Position numbers and translations under genes: made by a program. 64,000 nucleotides of DNA from Dendrophyllia cribrosa (Eukaryota > Cnidaria > Anthozoa > Scleractinia > Dendrophylliidae): assembly GCA_024195265.1 (NCBI GenBank), contig JAJLRJ010000014.1, forward strand, positions 14,820,459 to 14,884,458, given 5' to 3'. The notes under the pieces were generated by a model, which made no database searches, was not told the origin of the DNA, and was given only the letters and a program-made list of their open reading frames with translations. Shown piece after piece: positions 30,669 to 41,495 of the stretch; position 1 is the stretch's first letter; every line of letters begins with the position of its first letter.

Positions 30669-32664
30669 ATTAAGAGCAGTTCTCTGTAAGAATCGAGAAA
30701 AGTGGGAAATGAAAATTTTTGACCCCCCTTCATATTTTGCATGCAGATAGGTCTTCAGGGGGGATGTTCAAAAATGGCCTTTATTAAGGTCGTTTCTTCT
30801 TTGTTGCCATGGTAACACTGGATGTTTGTTGGTGCCACTAAACCCAATTTTGACCTCAGAAATGTCCTTAAAAAGTGCAAAATGTAAGACATAGTTTCTC
30901 CAGTCCATTAATACTGAACAAATCAAGACTTTCACCAGATGTAAAACCTTTATTCTAGTTTACATTTATGCATGTAGCATTTTGTTACATCAACTGCACA
31001 TGAACTTAACGGTCAAACAACTTGATGGTGTTTCAGCCATTTTAGTTGACGAGTGAAACTAGCAATACCTTTTCTTGAATTTTTCCAAAAGTACGCCGAT
31101 TCTAGAACTCAAACTACGTGGCTAGTTTAAATAGATACTCTAGTTACTAAATCTATAAAAATCTCTGCGGGGCGGGTTAATTTTGGACTTTGGTTCACTG
31201 AGGAAAAACCTTCAAAAATCATTTGTTGTAAACTTTGGTGAAATTAACATTACGCTCATTCGACAGAAATCCTTTAAGAAAACTTAATCGGTCTTCAGGC
31301 TTAAAGAATAACATGCACTCTATCAATGTCTGGTCAAATCGGCTGTTAATAGCCGTTATTTTTTGAACAATCTCAATCCAAATAAAGCTTACTTTACTGT
31401 TTTCTGCAGTTCTCAACTTTCGAAGAACGAGTCGGTTTTTTCCGCACAGCATACATTTGCGGCACAAAATTCGGATATCTAAACCATCTCTTGTGGCTGA
31501 GCATGCTGTTTGTCTTCAGTGGAGGTCCATCAACCCATCACAGTGCAAATAACAACAGCTTTTGTAGTACCTGGAAGGTCACCGAAGCAAGCCATCATGC
31601 CTCGCTTAATGTGATTGACCGTAAAAGATTAATCAGAAAACCGTTTTATCTTCTTTTGGAGCGAATGATGACATGTGACGGAGAAATATGCGGTAAATCC
31701 AGAGCAGAATTGTACGTGGACGAACAAAGTTTCCGATGATGGCTTGCTTCGGTTACCTTCCGGGTACTACAAAAGCTGTTGTTATTTGCACTGTGATGGG
31801 TTAATGGACCTCCACTGAAGACAAACAGTATGCTCAGCCACAAGAGATGGTTTAGATATCCGAATTTTGTGCCGAAAATGTATGCTGTGCGGAAAAAACC
31901 GACTCGTTCTTCGAAAGTTGAGAACTGCAGAAAACAGTAAAGTAAGCTTTATTTAGATTGAGATTGTTCAAAAAATAACGGCTATTAACAGCTGATTTGA
32001 CCAGACATTGATAGAGTGCATGTTATTCTTTAAGCCTGAAGACCGATTGAGTTTTCTTAAAGGATTTCTGTCGAATGAACGTAATGTTAATTTCACCAAA
32101 GTTTACAACAAATGATTTTTGAAGGTTTTTCCTTAGTGAACCAAAGTCCAAAATTAACCCGCCCCGCAGAGATTTTTATAGATTTAGTAACTAGAGTATC
32201 TATTTAAACTAGCCATGTAGTTTGAGTTCTAGAATCGGCGTACTTTTGGAAAAATTCAAGAAAAGGTATTGCTAGTTTTACTCGTCAATTAAATGGCTGA
32301 AACACCATCAAGTTGTTTGACCGTTAAGTTCATGTGCAGTTGATGTAACAAAATGCCACATGCATAAATGTAAACTAGAATAAAGGTTTTACATCTGATG
32401 AAAGTCTTGATTTGTTCAGTATTAATGGAATGGAGAAACGATGTCTTACATTTTGCACTTTTTAAGGACGTTTCTGAGGTCAAAATTGGGTTTAGTGGCA
32501 CCAACAAACATCCAGTGTTACCATGGCAACGAAGAAGAAACGACCTTAATAAAGGTCATTTTTGAACATCCCCTCTGAAGACCTATCTGCATGCAAAATA
32601 TGAAAGGGGGTCAAAAATTTTCATTTCCCACTTTTCTCGATTCTTACATAGAACTGCTCTTAAT
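30669..32664. mobile_element. Giant palindromic element with 930-bp arms
   Basis: Left arm 30669-31598 and right arm 31736-32664 are near-identical inverse copies around a loop of about 137 bp. The ends read TTAAGAGCAGTTCT and the inverse, so TTAA borders each side. Arms share CTTCAGGGGGGATGTTC, TTGTTGCCATGGTAACACTG and CTGTTGTTATTTGCACTGTG. A handful of substitutions separate the arms, one of which places a stop in the right-arm copy of the small Cys-containing frame. No transposase is present. A TTAA target fits piggyBac or Kolobok types, but the ends do not decide it. Confidence 0.8.
31219..31467 (-). other. Cys-containing frame inside the palindrome's left arm
   Basis: An 82-codon minus-strand frame begins MCRKCMLCGKNRLVLRKL, a C-x2-C-x2-C cluster, and continues with KVSFIWIEIVQKITAIN and ECMLFFKPEDRLSFLKGF. 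The minus strand reads GTTTAG just before the ATATCCG preceding it, a possible acceptor, so it may be a captured exon. The right-arm copy at 31870-32115 has a TAG in place of the Trp codon. The family is not recognised; the spacing resembles a zinc-knuckle start. Confidence 0.3.
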
Positions 32665-33407
32665 GTTTAATAAAGAAATCGAGCCCTACTGATAACGTGA
32701 AATGCAAAAACTTTCCTAAAATATCTGCTCATATCTCAGTGAAATTCCATAGAAAAATATCCATTTTTTAAGAAACATACTCATTGACACAAATGTGACT
32801 TTCTTAGTTATTCTTTATAAAACTTTTGTTTTCACATTAGACACTCCTCCTGTTCTTCCTGGCAGGCAAACCCTCTCCCTGTCATGCATGTCTTAACCCT
32901 TGTGGATGAATCCTTAAAATCTTCCCCTTCATTGTATTATTCTGTGACAAATTCAACCATGGTTACACTCTTTCTACATGTATTTAAACTTGTACAATGA
33001 ACTTTATTATCTCATACAATGATCTTATGAAATAATGAAAACAAAAACTTACCAAAGCTTGTTAAATGTACCATTGAAACCTCACACCACAACATGACTA
33101 TACAGTGTACTTGAACTGAATCACTCTATCTGGCAGACCTTTAAAATATAAATTGAGGCCAATAAGTGACATGAGGAAGATGTAACTTTTATTATCATAT
33201 GACTCTTACAGCCCTGCAAACCTTTTCTTTGCAAGACCAGTGATGAAAGTCCCTTTTGAGGACGTACACATTTGTGCGAGCGGGGCCGGAAAAAGCCGTA
33301 CAGCCCAACTACAAAAGCGGACGGCCTCATACCCTGTGCTCCGTCCAGGTGCCATGACCTAGAGCCAAATATTTTCCCATCCAGCCCTCCCACTTAGTCA
33401 ATAAGCA
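32665..33407. repeat. Left-edge dispersed block, copy 2 (second part)
   Basis: 32690-33190 tracks 2220-2270 and 3100-3530 up to GACATGAGGAAGATGTAA, where copy 1 continues into the SINE and this copy does not. 33190-33407 holds no recognised gene. Confidence 0.5.
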
Positions 33408-33526
33408 CAGTCGAACCTCTCCTTACAGACGGACACCTCTCTAATATGGACACCTCTCTATTAAGGACAGTTTCCTATGTCCTGACAAAATTCTTGCACA
33501 TTTTCTTTGAAAAAAAAAAAACCTCT
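33408..33526. mobile_element. Pogo-like non-autonomous repeat, left part
   Basis: CAGTCGAACCTCTCCTTACAG is a pogo-style end. It is followed by repeated GGACACCTCTCTAATATGG phrases. The rest of the same repeat continues at 35434-35860; the element between them is a later insertion. Confidence 0.55.
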
Positions 33527-33530
33527 TTAA

Positions 33531-35429
33531 AGTGCCTATGAAATGAAATTTTTTTCTTCGTTTTTCATTTGTTTATTATGTCCAAAGAACGAAAACAATA
33601 ATCATTTCCCGATGAAAAGAAAGAAAATCGGTTTTTTAGCCCCTCGAAGATGCGTCACTGCGGTTGAAAAGTGGCTCCAATTTTTGGAGAGCCTAGGGCG
33701 AGTGGGCGTGCGTGATGACGTAAATTACGTAAATAGTATGACACATTGGTTTGTTTACGCTATAATTCCCTTGGAATCCTTTAGCGTGATGGTCATTATG
33801 CCAACGTTTTTGGCTGTACAAATGTCAGACAGTGCCTAATTTGTTTCTTTACAGTCCTCTGAAGGTGAAGAGGATTAGTTTCGAATCACTCTTGATCAAC
33901 TGACATGATCGTGTCCACTGTAGTTTTACCGTAGCGAGACGAACCGACTGTGCTGCTTGAGCGAAGGAAGTGAACACGAAGAAGACGGACTTTGATTTAG
34001 ATTATTGAACGTGAAAGGTATACATTTCACTAGCACAGAGTCTCAGTGGTTCGCCAGTTGAGTTGTAAGCTTATTGAACGCAGAGGCGTTTTTGTTATTT
34101 CTTTTTAGTGGCTCGTTGACTAGCGTTTATCGAACGCGAACGATATATTTCCCGTATATTTGTAGTACAAACAATCATGATAGCGCATTAGCGACTCGGC
34201 CGGTCTTCTCTGAAGTTCATTGATCGCGCGTGGAGGTTATGAACTTATTTTATCGGCTTGGCAATTCGCCCGTCTACTTAAAGTTCTTTTTTCAAAGCGA
34301 AGGATATGTCTTGGCGGCTTGCTAGTTAAAGGTTAATTCTAAATTATACTGATATGTTACGCATATCCGAGGTGGTGTTTTTCAGGCGGCTTGCTGAATT
34401 GAATGTGAATGGTGTATTTTTAGCGGCAAGGCGCCTTGATAGCGTATTTATTTATTTATTCAAAATGTTTGAACTCAAGTATATACTTAATAATTATGCT
34501 TCTTAGTTCAGTGTCTTGCCAGCGATTGAATTTTCTGGAAATTTTAACCACTTGGCGGCTTGTAAGTGAATTCAAAGTATCTTGTTTACATTTATGTCTG
34601 ATTTATATTTCATTGTATAAAAATTGATCTGATCGAACACGCAATGATTCAGCGATGTATTTTGTTCCGAATAGTCTTACGCATTTGTACATGTAGATTT
34701 TTGATAGATGTTCCGTAGAATAGACGCATTCCAGTGAACACTTGCGTCGCTGCACTTTGAATTTTATAATTCGGAATACCGTATAAACAATTATATTACT
34801 CACCAGTCAGTGCCGATCGGTCAGTCAGTATAGTTTTGTAGGCCTCACTGACTTCGACAGCTCTCCAGTCGAGCCGAGGCTTAAAGGAACTTCCAAACAG
34901 GATATGGATTGGGAAAATTTTGCTTGATTAAACGGCCTCACCGGCCGGAATGTTATTTTCTTTTGCAAAATAATATTAATCTTAACAATAAGCGCTTTCA
35001 TTGAAAACAACATCGCTTGACGTACCCTTTCCGATGTCGGCGAACAAATTTCGTGTATTTCGCCGGCCTATTTTCCTCTGGATCAAAATAAAGCTTTGTT
35101 ACACCCTCTGTTATCGAAGAATTCTAATATCTCGTATGTTTGAAGCCGCTCGCCACATAATATTGGTCCACCTCTAGCGACGTCTCTTGTCAGCTCTCTT
35201 GTTCTCTATATTCCCGCAGCAGTTTGTACAACTATTTACGTCACAGTGTAATATGACACTGGTTTTGGCCACGCACAAATTGGAGCCACTTTTTAGCGCC
35301 AACAACCTAACTTTGGGACCATAAAATAAGCATTTCGCATCGTCCCTAACACTTTAAACCTTTTATTCCAAGGTCTAAAAAGGTGAAACTTTTGATACAT
35401 CAAAAAATAAATTTCATTTCATAGACACT
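33531..35429. mobile_element. TTAA-flanked TIR element, 1.9 kb, non-autonomous
   Basis: Ends are AGTGCCTATGAAATGAAATT and the inverse of AGTGTCTATGAAATGAAATT. TTAA lies at 33527-33530 and 35430-35433. Removing the element and one TTAA restores CCTCTTTAATACGGAC of the pogo-like repeat. The interior has the subterminal inverted phrase TGGCTCCAATTTTTGGAGA / TTGGAGCCACTTTT and a bias to short frames. No transposase is visible. The target fits the piggyBac/Kolobok type. Confidence 0.75.
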
Positions 35430-35433
35430 TTAA

Positions 35434-35935
35434 TACGGACCATCTCTAATACAGACAATAGACACTAAATCTAAGCCTGAGACAGCAAATTCATCATATA
35501 AACTTAACCTCTTTATTACGGACACTGTGGTGATCAGGTGATGATAGTCTGTGCATGTAATACAATTTTCTGTTTGTGATTACAAACAAACATCCAACAT
35601 TTTCAGAATTGTACTTTCTATTACTTTTTTACATGCAGTGCACTTCTGATAGACAGTGTCTCAATGCTGTATATTAATCAATTTAGATGCAGTTAACAGT
35701 ACTTAAAAGACAAGTGTTGGCCTTTTTTTAGTTACTGGACACTTAAAACTGTCAGTGGAGTCTTAAAAGTGACATCATCGTGGTGACCTCTATAATACAG
35801 ACACCTCTCTAATATGGACACTTTTCTCTGTCCCTTCGGCATCCATATATTATTATTACAGTATGTCACGAGCGTGGGACAAAGAAAAAAATCTGAGTGC
35901 CCAACAAGAATCAAACTTACAGTACCGCTCAAAAG
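35434..35935. mobile_element. Pogo-like repeat, right part, and SINE body remnant
   Basis: Repeated CTCTAATACAGACAC and CTTTATTACGGACACTG phrases continue the repeat begun at 33408. At 35868-35930 the SINE body (CGAGCGTGGGACAAAG, AAAATCTGAGTGCC) is cut off by the next element at 35936. Confidence 0.5.
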
Positions 35936-37310
35936 TAAGTTGACACTCGATACTCGAGACTCGAGACTCGATACTCTTCAAAGGCACCGCCGGCAAAATT
36001 TGTCTGGGGTAAAAACTGGACAAAATCGACTAAATAAACAAAAATGTGTTTTTCTTGCCAATCACTTGTCATAAAGCTATTTAGCCCTTCCACTAGTCTG
36101 TTAATTAAAGTAAGGTCTTGTGTCTGTTGTTGCGAAACCGAATTTTAGAAATTTGATTTCACGGCGAAAGATGAATCCTGGCTTTTCGTGGAACTTAAAT
36201 CCCATGGCAAACTTTTTGGGGTTCCGTATGAGCAGGCAGAAGCCTTCAGAAGATGGAATGTGCCTTCCTATCAAGATGATGTTAAGCACATCATCAGCAG
36301 CATTTCTGTCTCAATTTGAGCAAGGTTTAAGAGCAACATACATGCCAAAAGTATTAAGATTTGAACGCGCTCCATTATCCCACCAAATTGGTATGTTTTT
36401 GGCACGCAACAGAATTAGAACGAATAAATTACAGCGAAATATAATATGGACGCTGTATACAATATTGTTGACAGATTTGACATACTGTAGACTAAAAGTA
36501 GTTTCGAGTGCGGATAAAAGCTTTTGCGACAAAAATTGTCACGACAAATTTTTTGCTTGGATTTTTCGAAGACAAATCCTAATTTGTCTGCTAGTGCGGA
36601 TAGGGCCTGTTAGCGTACTGAACGTGATTTTTCCGGGGATTTTTTCTTTGGGTGTGGAAACTTTTAATGCGGATAAGCCTTAACGCTACAATGTAAGAAG
36701 CTGTTTTCAAAATCACTGAAAATAAAAGCTCCGTATTTTGATCAAGTACTGTAGTCGACACGAGTAGCGCCATCGAGTCTCGCCGTATAAATCGAAGCGC
36801 GACGTGTTTGTTTACTTTTCACATCATCTTGTGACCTAGACATGTTGTGTTTATAACTAAATCTAGACCTGCAATCGGGTATGGAAACTTCTAATGCGGA
36901 TAAACCTTAACGCTACTAATGTAAGAAGCCATTTTCAAAATCACTGAAAATAAAAGCTCCGTATTTCGATGAGCCGACACCAGTAGCGCCATCGAGTCTG
37001 GCGATAATTCGTAGACTACACCAGCAGTCCACGAGAAGACAAAGTTTTTGTACTAGTCACGCTCGTTTTACTATTTTATTTGAATCAAGCAAGGTTTTGA
37101 CTTCAAAGCCAGGGAATGACTGCAAAACATTAATTCTTTTTTCGCTGTTCGCTCGCGGAATGTAAACAAGCGGCCCGTAGTCCCAACTCCCAAGTGCAGT
37201 ATAGTCACGCAAAATTCATGTGTAAAATTCTATTAATATTTTGCACTTCACGTTTACTTATTAAAATAAATCTTGAATGGAACTAAAAATTATAATCGAA
37301 ATTAAAGACG
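35936..37310. mobile_element. Tc1/mariner-like end with degenerate interior
   Basis: Starts TACAGTACCGCTCAAAAGTA, a Tc1/mariner-type end next to TA, followed by short inverted phrases (GATACTCGAGACTCGAGAC). 36630-36760 and 36885-36990 are a tandem duplication (TGCGGATAAGCCTTAACGCT and partner). The right end is not located. A 187-codon frame at 36120-36683 is unrecognised. In another phase, 36164-36316 reads KLFGVPYEQAEAFRRW and SYQDDVKHIISSI before a stop, which looks more protein-like and may be a captured exon fragment. Confidence 0.4.
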
Positions 37311-37315
37311 GTAGG

Positions 37316-37690
37316 GACCTTCCGCACACTGATTGGATGCTCTAACCACTGAGCTATGAGAGACTTGTGGAGAGCAAGGTCACATACTAGGTTCATACAC
37401 TGGTCAGATGCTCTAACCACTGAGCTACGAGAGACTTGTGGAGAGCAAGGTCACATACTAGGTTCACACACTGGTCGGATGTTCTAACCACTGAGCTACG
37501 AGAGACTTGTGGAGAGCAAGGTCGCATACTAGGTTCACACACTGGTCTTATGGTCTAACCACTGAGCTACGAGAGACTTGTGGAGAGCAAGGTCACATAC
37601 TAGGTTCACACACTGGTCAGATGCTCTAACCACTAAGCTACGAGAGACTTGTGGAGAGCAAGGTCACATACTAGGTTCATGTATGACATG
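37316..37690 (-). repeat. Tandem array of five tRNA-head-like units
   Basis: Five consecutive units of about 72 bp, each with CTCTAACCACTGAGCTACGA (minus strand TAGCTCAGTGGTTAGAGC, a Pol III A-box match) followed by GAGACTTGTGGAGAGCAAGG and TCACATACTAGGTTCA. The B box and cloverleaf are lacking, so these are not tRNA genes. The array is the unit B equivalent of the scattered copies at 3590-4290. Confidence 0.75.
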
Positions 37691-37751
37691 TGTCCTGTGT
37701 ACTGCTAGGATCAGCAATTTTTGTTGATCATGTGAGGTGATAAATAGAGAA

Positions 37752-38080
37752 AGATGGTAAATGTAATAGCTCCGTAATGAAATGAGAAAGATTCATTGTT
37801 TATCGTGACATAAACGTGGAATAAAGAAAAACATCTGAGTATGATTAAATGAACATTATATCTTTCTCGTTTCATTACCGAGCTTGACATTAATTTTATC
37901 TTTCTATAGTGACATGTTTACAAAGAAGCACATTTCAGGACCATATTTCATAGCAGAGAATCACATGTAAGTGACTGGCTTAGAATGAATTCGATTCATT
38001 TATCGTTCGATAACAGTTACATCTGCCCACTCTGGAATTATAAACGGGGTAATGAGATCTCGAGACAAAACCAATTCGGT
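37752..38080. repeat. 330-bp direct repeat, left copy
   Basis: From AGATGGTAAATGTAATAGC to AAAACCAATTCGG. It matches 38521-38850 base for base apart from scattered changes. The two copies bracket an LTR-retroelement 3' remnant. The first half of the repeat corresponds to 4900-5090 in unit A. Confidence 0.8.
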
Positions 38081-38523
38081 ACCATCAAGGGCACTTCCCT
38101 GAAACAAGCGGAACGTTCACCAACCAAACCTTTGGATGTGAGCCCACCAAAGAAGACCTTACTGGATGTTAAAACATCAAGATTCGGGCGAGTCATTAAA
38201 CCTCCAGTCAGACTTGACCTATAAACTATTTACATGGACATGACCGAACTTTAAAAGAATAGGACTTGAACTAATCGCGTTTTTATTCAATAGATTTTAT
38301 GGTTGATTTAAAGTTCCAACTTTAGTTTTCATGTTATTTTATACTCGAAAATGGAGATGTTGTGTAATGCAATCTTAGATGTTTCTAGAATGTTCTATTC
38401 AAGTGTTTCAAGTGTTTGTACTTATGAGATATAGCATAACAAGATCAGTTGATTAAAGCTACTTGGACAGAGTACGTCTTGTTTATTGGGGACTACTAAA
38501 AAGTACCGTTCGGCAACATAACA
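38080..38523 (+). pseudogene. LTR retrotransposon 3' end: pol C-terminus and a short LTR
   Basis: A plus-strand frame (in phase from 37985) ends SRFGRVIKPPVRLDL, the basic RSGRxIKPPxRL-type tail that closes many Ty3/gypsy-like integrase regions. After the stop and a purine tract (AAAATGGAGA) a candidate LTR runs 38351-38521: TGTTGTG at the start, CATAACA at the end. No protease, reverse transcriptase or 5' LTR is present. The fragment sits between the two copies of a 330-bp direct repeat, so the arrangement arose by duplication of flank around the remnant, not by ordinary insertion. Confidence 0.5.
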
Positions 38524-38850
38524 GATGGTAAATGTTATAGCTCCGTAATGAAATGAGAAAGATTCATTGTTTATCATGACATAAATGTGGAATAAAGAAA
38601 AACATCTGAGTATGGAGAAATGAACATAATATCTTTCTCGTTTCATTACCGAGCTTGACATTAATTTTATCTTTCTATAGTGACATGTTTACAAAGGAGC
38701 ACATTTCAGGACCATATTTCATAGCAGAGAATCACATGTAAGTGACTGGCTTAGAATGAATTCGATTCATTAATCGTTCGATAATAGTTACATCTGCCCA
38801 CTCTGGAATTATAAACGGGGTAATGAGATCTCCAGACAAAACCAATTCGG
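38521..38850. repeat. 330-bp direct repeat, right copy
   Basis: Begins AGATGGTAAATGTTATAGC immediately after the candidate LTR end. The sequence then continues into the flank shared with unit A (TGTCACGCGATCTGATTCC at 38869). Confidence 0.8.
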
Positions 38851-39214
38851 GAAGCAACTTGAATAAATGTCACGCGATCTGATTCCATATGATCATTGCC
38901 ACAAGTATACACTTTGAAAACTACTATGATGTTTATACTCTTCTGAAAGCTACAGTTAAAAGAACAGAATGCATGAAAAGACTAAGCTTAATTGTATATA
39001 TCTGAATTTAGCTGGTTTTATTTAGTTTGAGGTCAATAAATGTGTCTTACCTTCAGGAATTTTTGCATGCCGACAATCTGCGAAGAAAATGCAGCCACGC
39101 GAAAGCAATCACTGCTATGTTGATGTAAAGACATGATAAAACGCTTGGTGAGAAGATCAAGTCAACCCATGACTGCAGCATTGACAACAACCGCTAAAGT
39201 TAAAGTCGAAAATC
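38851..39214. repeat. Flank of the Penelope insertion, unit B
   Basis: Tracks 5090-5400 of unit A (TGTCACGCGATCTGATTCC, GAGGTCAATAAATGTGTCTT, AAGATCAAGTCAACCCATGA). No gene. Confidence 0.6.
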
Positions 39215-39249
39215 AGAAGTGAAAGAGAACACACAAATCTTCACCAAAC

Positions 39250-40185
39250 TTGTTTGACATTAATATTTCAATCAACGGTAACAGTTTATCCACAAGTGTG
39301 CACTACAAACCTACAGATTCCCACAGTTATCTGTTACATTCATCCTCACATCCATCGCACGTTAAAAACGCCATTCCGTATTCTCAATTTCTCAGACTTC
39401 GACGTCTATGTAGTGATGACTCTGATTTTTCCAACAAATCAGAAGAAATGTGCCAGTTTTTCAAGAAACGTGGGTACCCTGACTCTGTTGTTAATACGGG
39501 CCAACAACGTGCACAACAGATCGACAGACAATCAGCACTACAAATGCCACAGATGGAAGAGAACGAGAGAATTCCATTCACCCTCACTTTCCACCCACAC
39601 AACAACACAGTCAAAAGCATCATTTTAAAAAATTTCAAATTACTCCAAAACGACCCCGAAACTGGCAGAATTTTTTCACAACCCCCACTAATTTCATTCA
39701 AACGTGACAAAAACATAGGCAACTTTCTAGTTACGAGCGCACTGAAATCTGACGATGTACCGGGAACTTTCAAATGCACACGCACACGATGTAACACTTG
39801 TCCTTTCATTCACAACGCGGACAAAATAACAGGACCCAAACGATCTATTAAAATCACTGATCGTTTTACATGCACCTCCGTAAATGTTATCTACTGCATA
39901 ACATGTACTTTTTGCAAAAAGATATACATTGGCGAAACAGGGAGGAGACTGGGCGACCGTTTTCGTGAACATCTCCGAGACGTTGAAAAAAATGACAAAG
40001 ACGCATCCAAACCAGTCGCGCGCCATTTTAATCTTACTAACCATTCTAAACAACACATGACAATCTGCGGCCTTTCCCTACACCAGGGTAACACAGAAAG
40101 CCGTAAAAACCTAGAACAAAAAATCATCTTTCAAATCGGCACTCTCAAACCCCACGGAATCAACGAACGCTTTTCATTCAACTAA
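39250..40185 (+). pseudogene. Penelope-like protein C-terminus with GIY-YIG endonuclease
   Basis: The 311-residue frame starts in the last part of a Penelope reverse transcriptase (STSVHYKPTDSHSYLLHSSSHP, then IPYSQFLRLRRLCSDD). It passes through a linker with TLTFHPHNN and a Cys cluster (TCTRTRCNTCPF type), and ends in a GIY-YIG nuclease: VIYCITC then KKIYIGETGRRLGDRFREHL, with the catalytic Arg and a later conserved Glu in NLEQKIIFQIG. The RT catalytic core is absent, so this is 5'-truncated. The nuclease part is intact. The frame has no in-frame damage, which points to a recent insertion. In such elements the nuclease nicks target DNA to prime reverse transcription. Confidence 0.85.
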
Positions 40186-40281
40186 TCTACATTTGTTTTT
40201 CATCACCAAATTTCCACCAATAGCGTAGCTCCACCGCTTACTATATAAAACCACACACTACCCACAATTCCTTGATTCGCT

Positions 40282-40312
40282 CCGACGAAGGGCTAGCGCT
40301 CGAAACGTCAGC
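40282..40312 (+). ncRNA. Hammerhead-like structured motif in the Penelope 3' region
   Basis: The motif CCGACGAAGGGCTAGCGCTC is followed by GAAACGTC. It has the order CNGANGA, stem II (GGGC/GCTC) and GAAA, then GTC, as in minimal hammerhead ribozymes known from Penelope-like elements. The second core position is C where U is expected. GACG and CGTC can pair around it. Activity cannot be judged from sequence. Confidence 0.35.
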
Positions 40313-40430
40313 TATTTGAATCTTTTTACGGTGGTCAATTTACCTTATCGACTCAGTCGATAAAACTAAATTCTCGTGTTTCATCCCCCCACCGACGCAG
40401 CACCACAGTTTCTCTAGAAACTAACCCCAT

Positions 40431-40938
40431 TCATTTGTTCGGTTTCCGCCTTGTGAAGGGCTTGTGCTTCGCGACCAGGAATCTTTTTATTGGTCAAATA
40501 GTGTCACATGTCTGTCACGTGCCAAAAGGCCTAATAGCAAAATTAACTGGACAAAGAACTTTCAAACTCAGGGAAGCTGATTTTATGGATTGGAATGGAT
40601 TATACGAAAAGAGCAAAGAAAAGGCGCCAAATATAACAATTAAGGAGTAAATGGGTTAATGTCTATTTAAGAAACTGTGGTGACGCGTCGGTGGAAGACG
40701 GAAACACGACAATTCCGGGCTAGAGTATTACCGGTATAAAACTATCAACCTTTCAGAATTCATTTCATGTTGGATTTCCATACTGTTCGCGCCATGCCAT
40801 GTTTTGGGTGTTTCTTGGTGTTGCGGAAACTATTGTTGGTTAGCTTTTGTGTTGTGGTGTGGGTATTGTTTACTTTCTTTTGAATCTTTTGTTTTACGTC
40901 ATTTGGTGATCGCAACACCAAGAAACTGCCCATGTTTT
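40431..40938. repeat. Right flank of the Penelope insertion and decayed frame
   Basis: 40470-40780 tracks 5485-5790 of unit A. The frame at 40435-40650 (IGQIVSHVCHVPKGL, KLTGQRTFKLREADF, MDWNGLYEKSKEKAP) is interrupted in unit A. Family unknown. At 40870-40935 nothing is recognised. Confidence 0.45.
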
Positions 40939-41015
40939 AAAGCCAACCTCGTTCCCAGGGCTTTTCCCTTCGAGAGAGGGGCGGCGGTAAAAGCCCTGGA
41001 AACGAGGTTGGTTTT
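40939..41015. mobile_element. Short hairpin element AACCTCGTTCCCAGGG
   Basis: AAAGCCAACCTCGTTCCCAGGG and its inverse CCCTGGAAACGAGGTTGG are separated by about 23 bases with CGAGAGAGGGGCGGCGG. A complete small foldback MITE. Confidence 0.75.
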
Positions 41016-41448
41016 AAAGCAGGACACTGTCCCGGCTGAAATATCGTGTTTTCATGATTATGGCCAGGAGCTTGGTTTCAGCTTACTTTATTATCTTGAA
41101 ATTGGAAGAAACCATCGCTAAAAGCGATAGAGGCAAAGAAATATCAACTAAACAAGCAAAATAAAGGCGAAGTCTGGACATTTCACAAGAATGGCAAGTT
41201 TGATTTATTGACAGGCGTTCAATAAATCAAATTTCATGAACTGTAATCCACTTCAATCCTTGCAATCCTGCAATTTATCTCCAAACTATTGCTTTTGTTT
41301 TGATCTATAGAATCTTTTTATCCAAGTAAGTTGTATATTTGGTGGTATTTAGCAATACAGCGTGGGAATAAGCTAAGCTAAGCTTATTGCTTTGTGTTAG
41401 TATTATAATGATTTTTAGCTGACGAATTTTTACCGTGTTTAAATAAAG

Positions 41449-41481
<33 letters not shown>

Positions 41482-41495
41482 TTCAGTGGGACAGT
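41016..41495 (+). mobile_element. Probable LINE 3' tail ending in a TATC microsatellite
   Basis: No long frame. The 3' end GTTTAAATAAAGATTATC is followed by about 30 bp of (TATC)n at 41450-41481, the usual form of a LINE or SINE tail. Upstream there is a short inverted TAAGCTAAGCTAAGCTTA. The family is uncertain. Confidence 0.35.

Larger units (their letters stand above)
39215..40430 (+). mobile_element. 5'-truncated Penelope-like retroelement
   Basis: Interrupts sequence that is continuous in unit A (AAGTCGAAAATCACAAGCGA then CTAGGAATCTTTTTATTGG at 5391-5500). It carries the C-terminal coding part (39250-40185) and about 240 bp of 3' sequence with a structured, ribozyme-like motif at 40282-40312. 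Most of the reverse transcriptase is missing. Confidence 0.8.

Noticed and set aside
37316..37690. CRISPR-like array
   Set aside because: The whole 72-bp unit repeats with no unique spacers, in a eukaryotic context.
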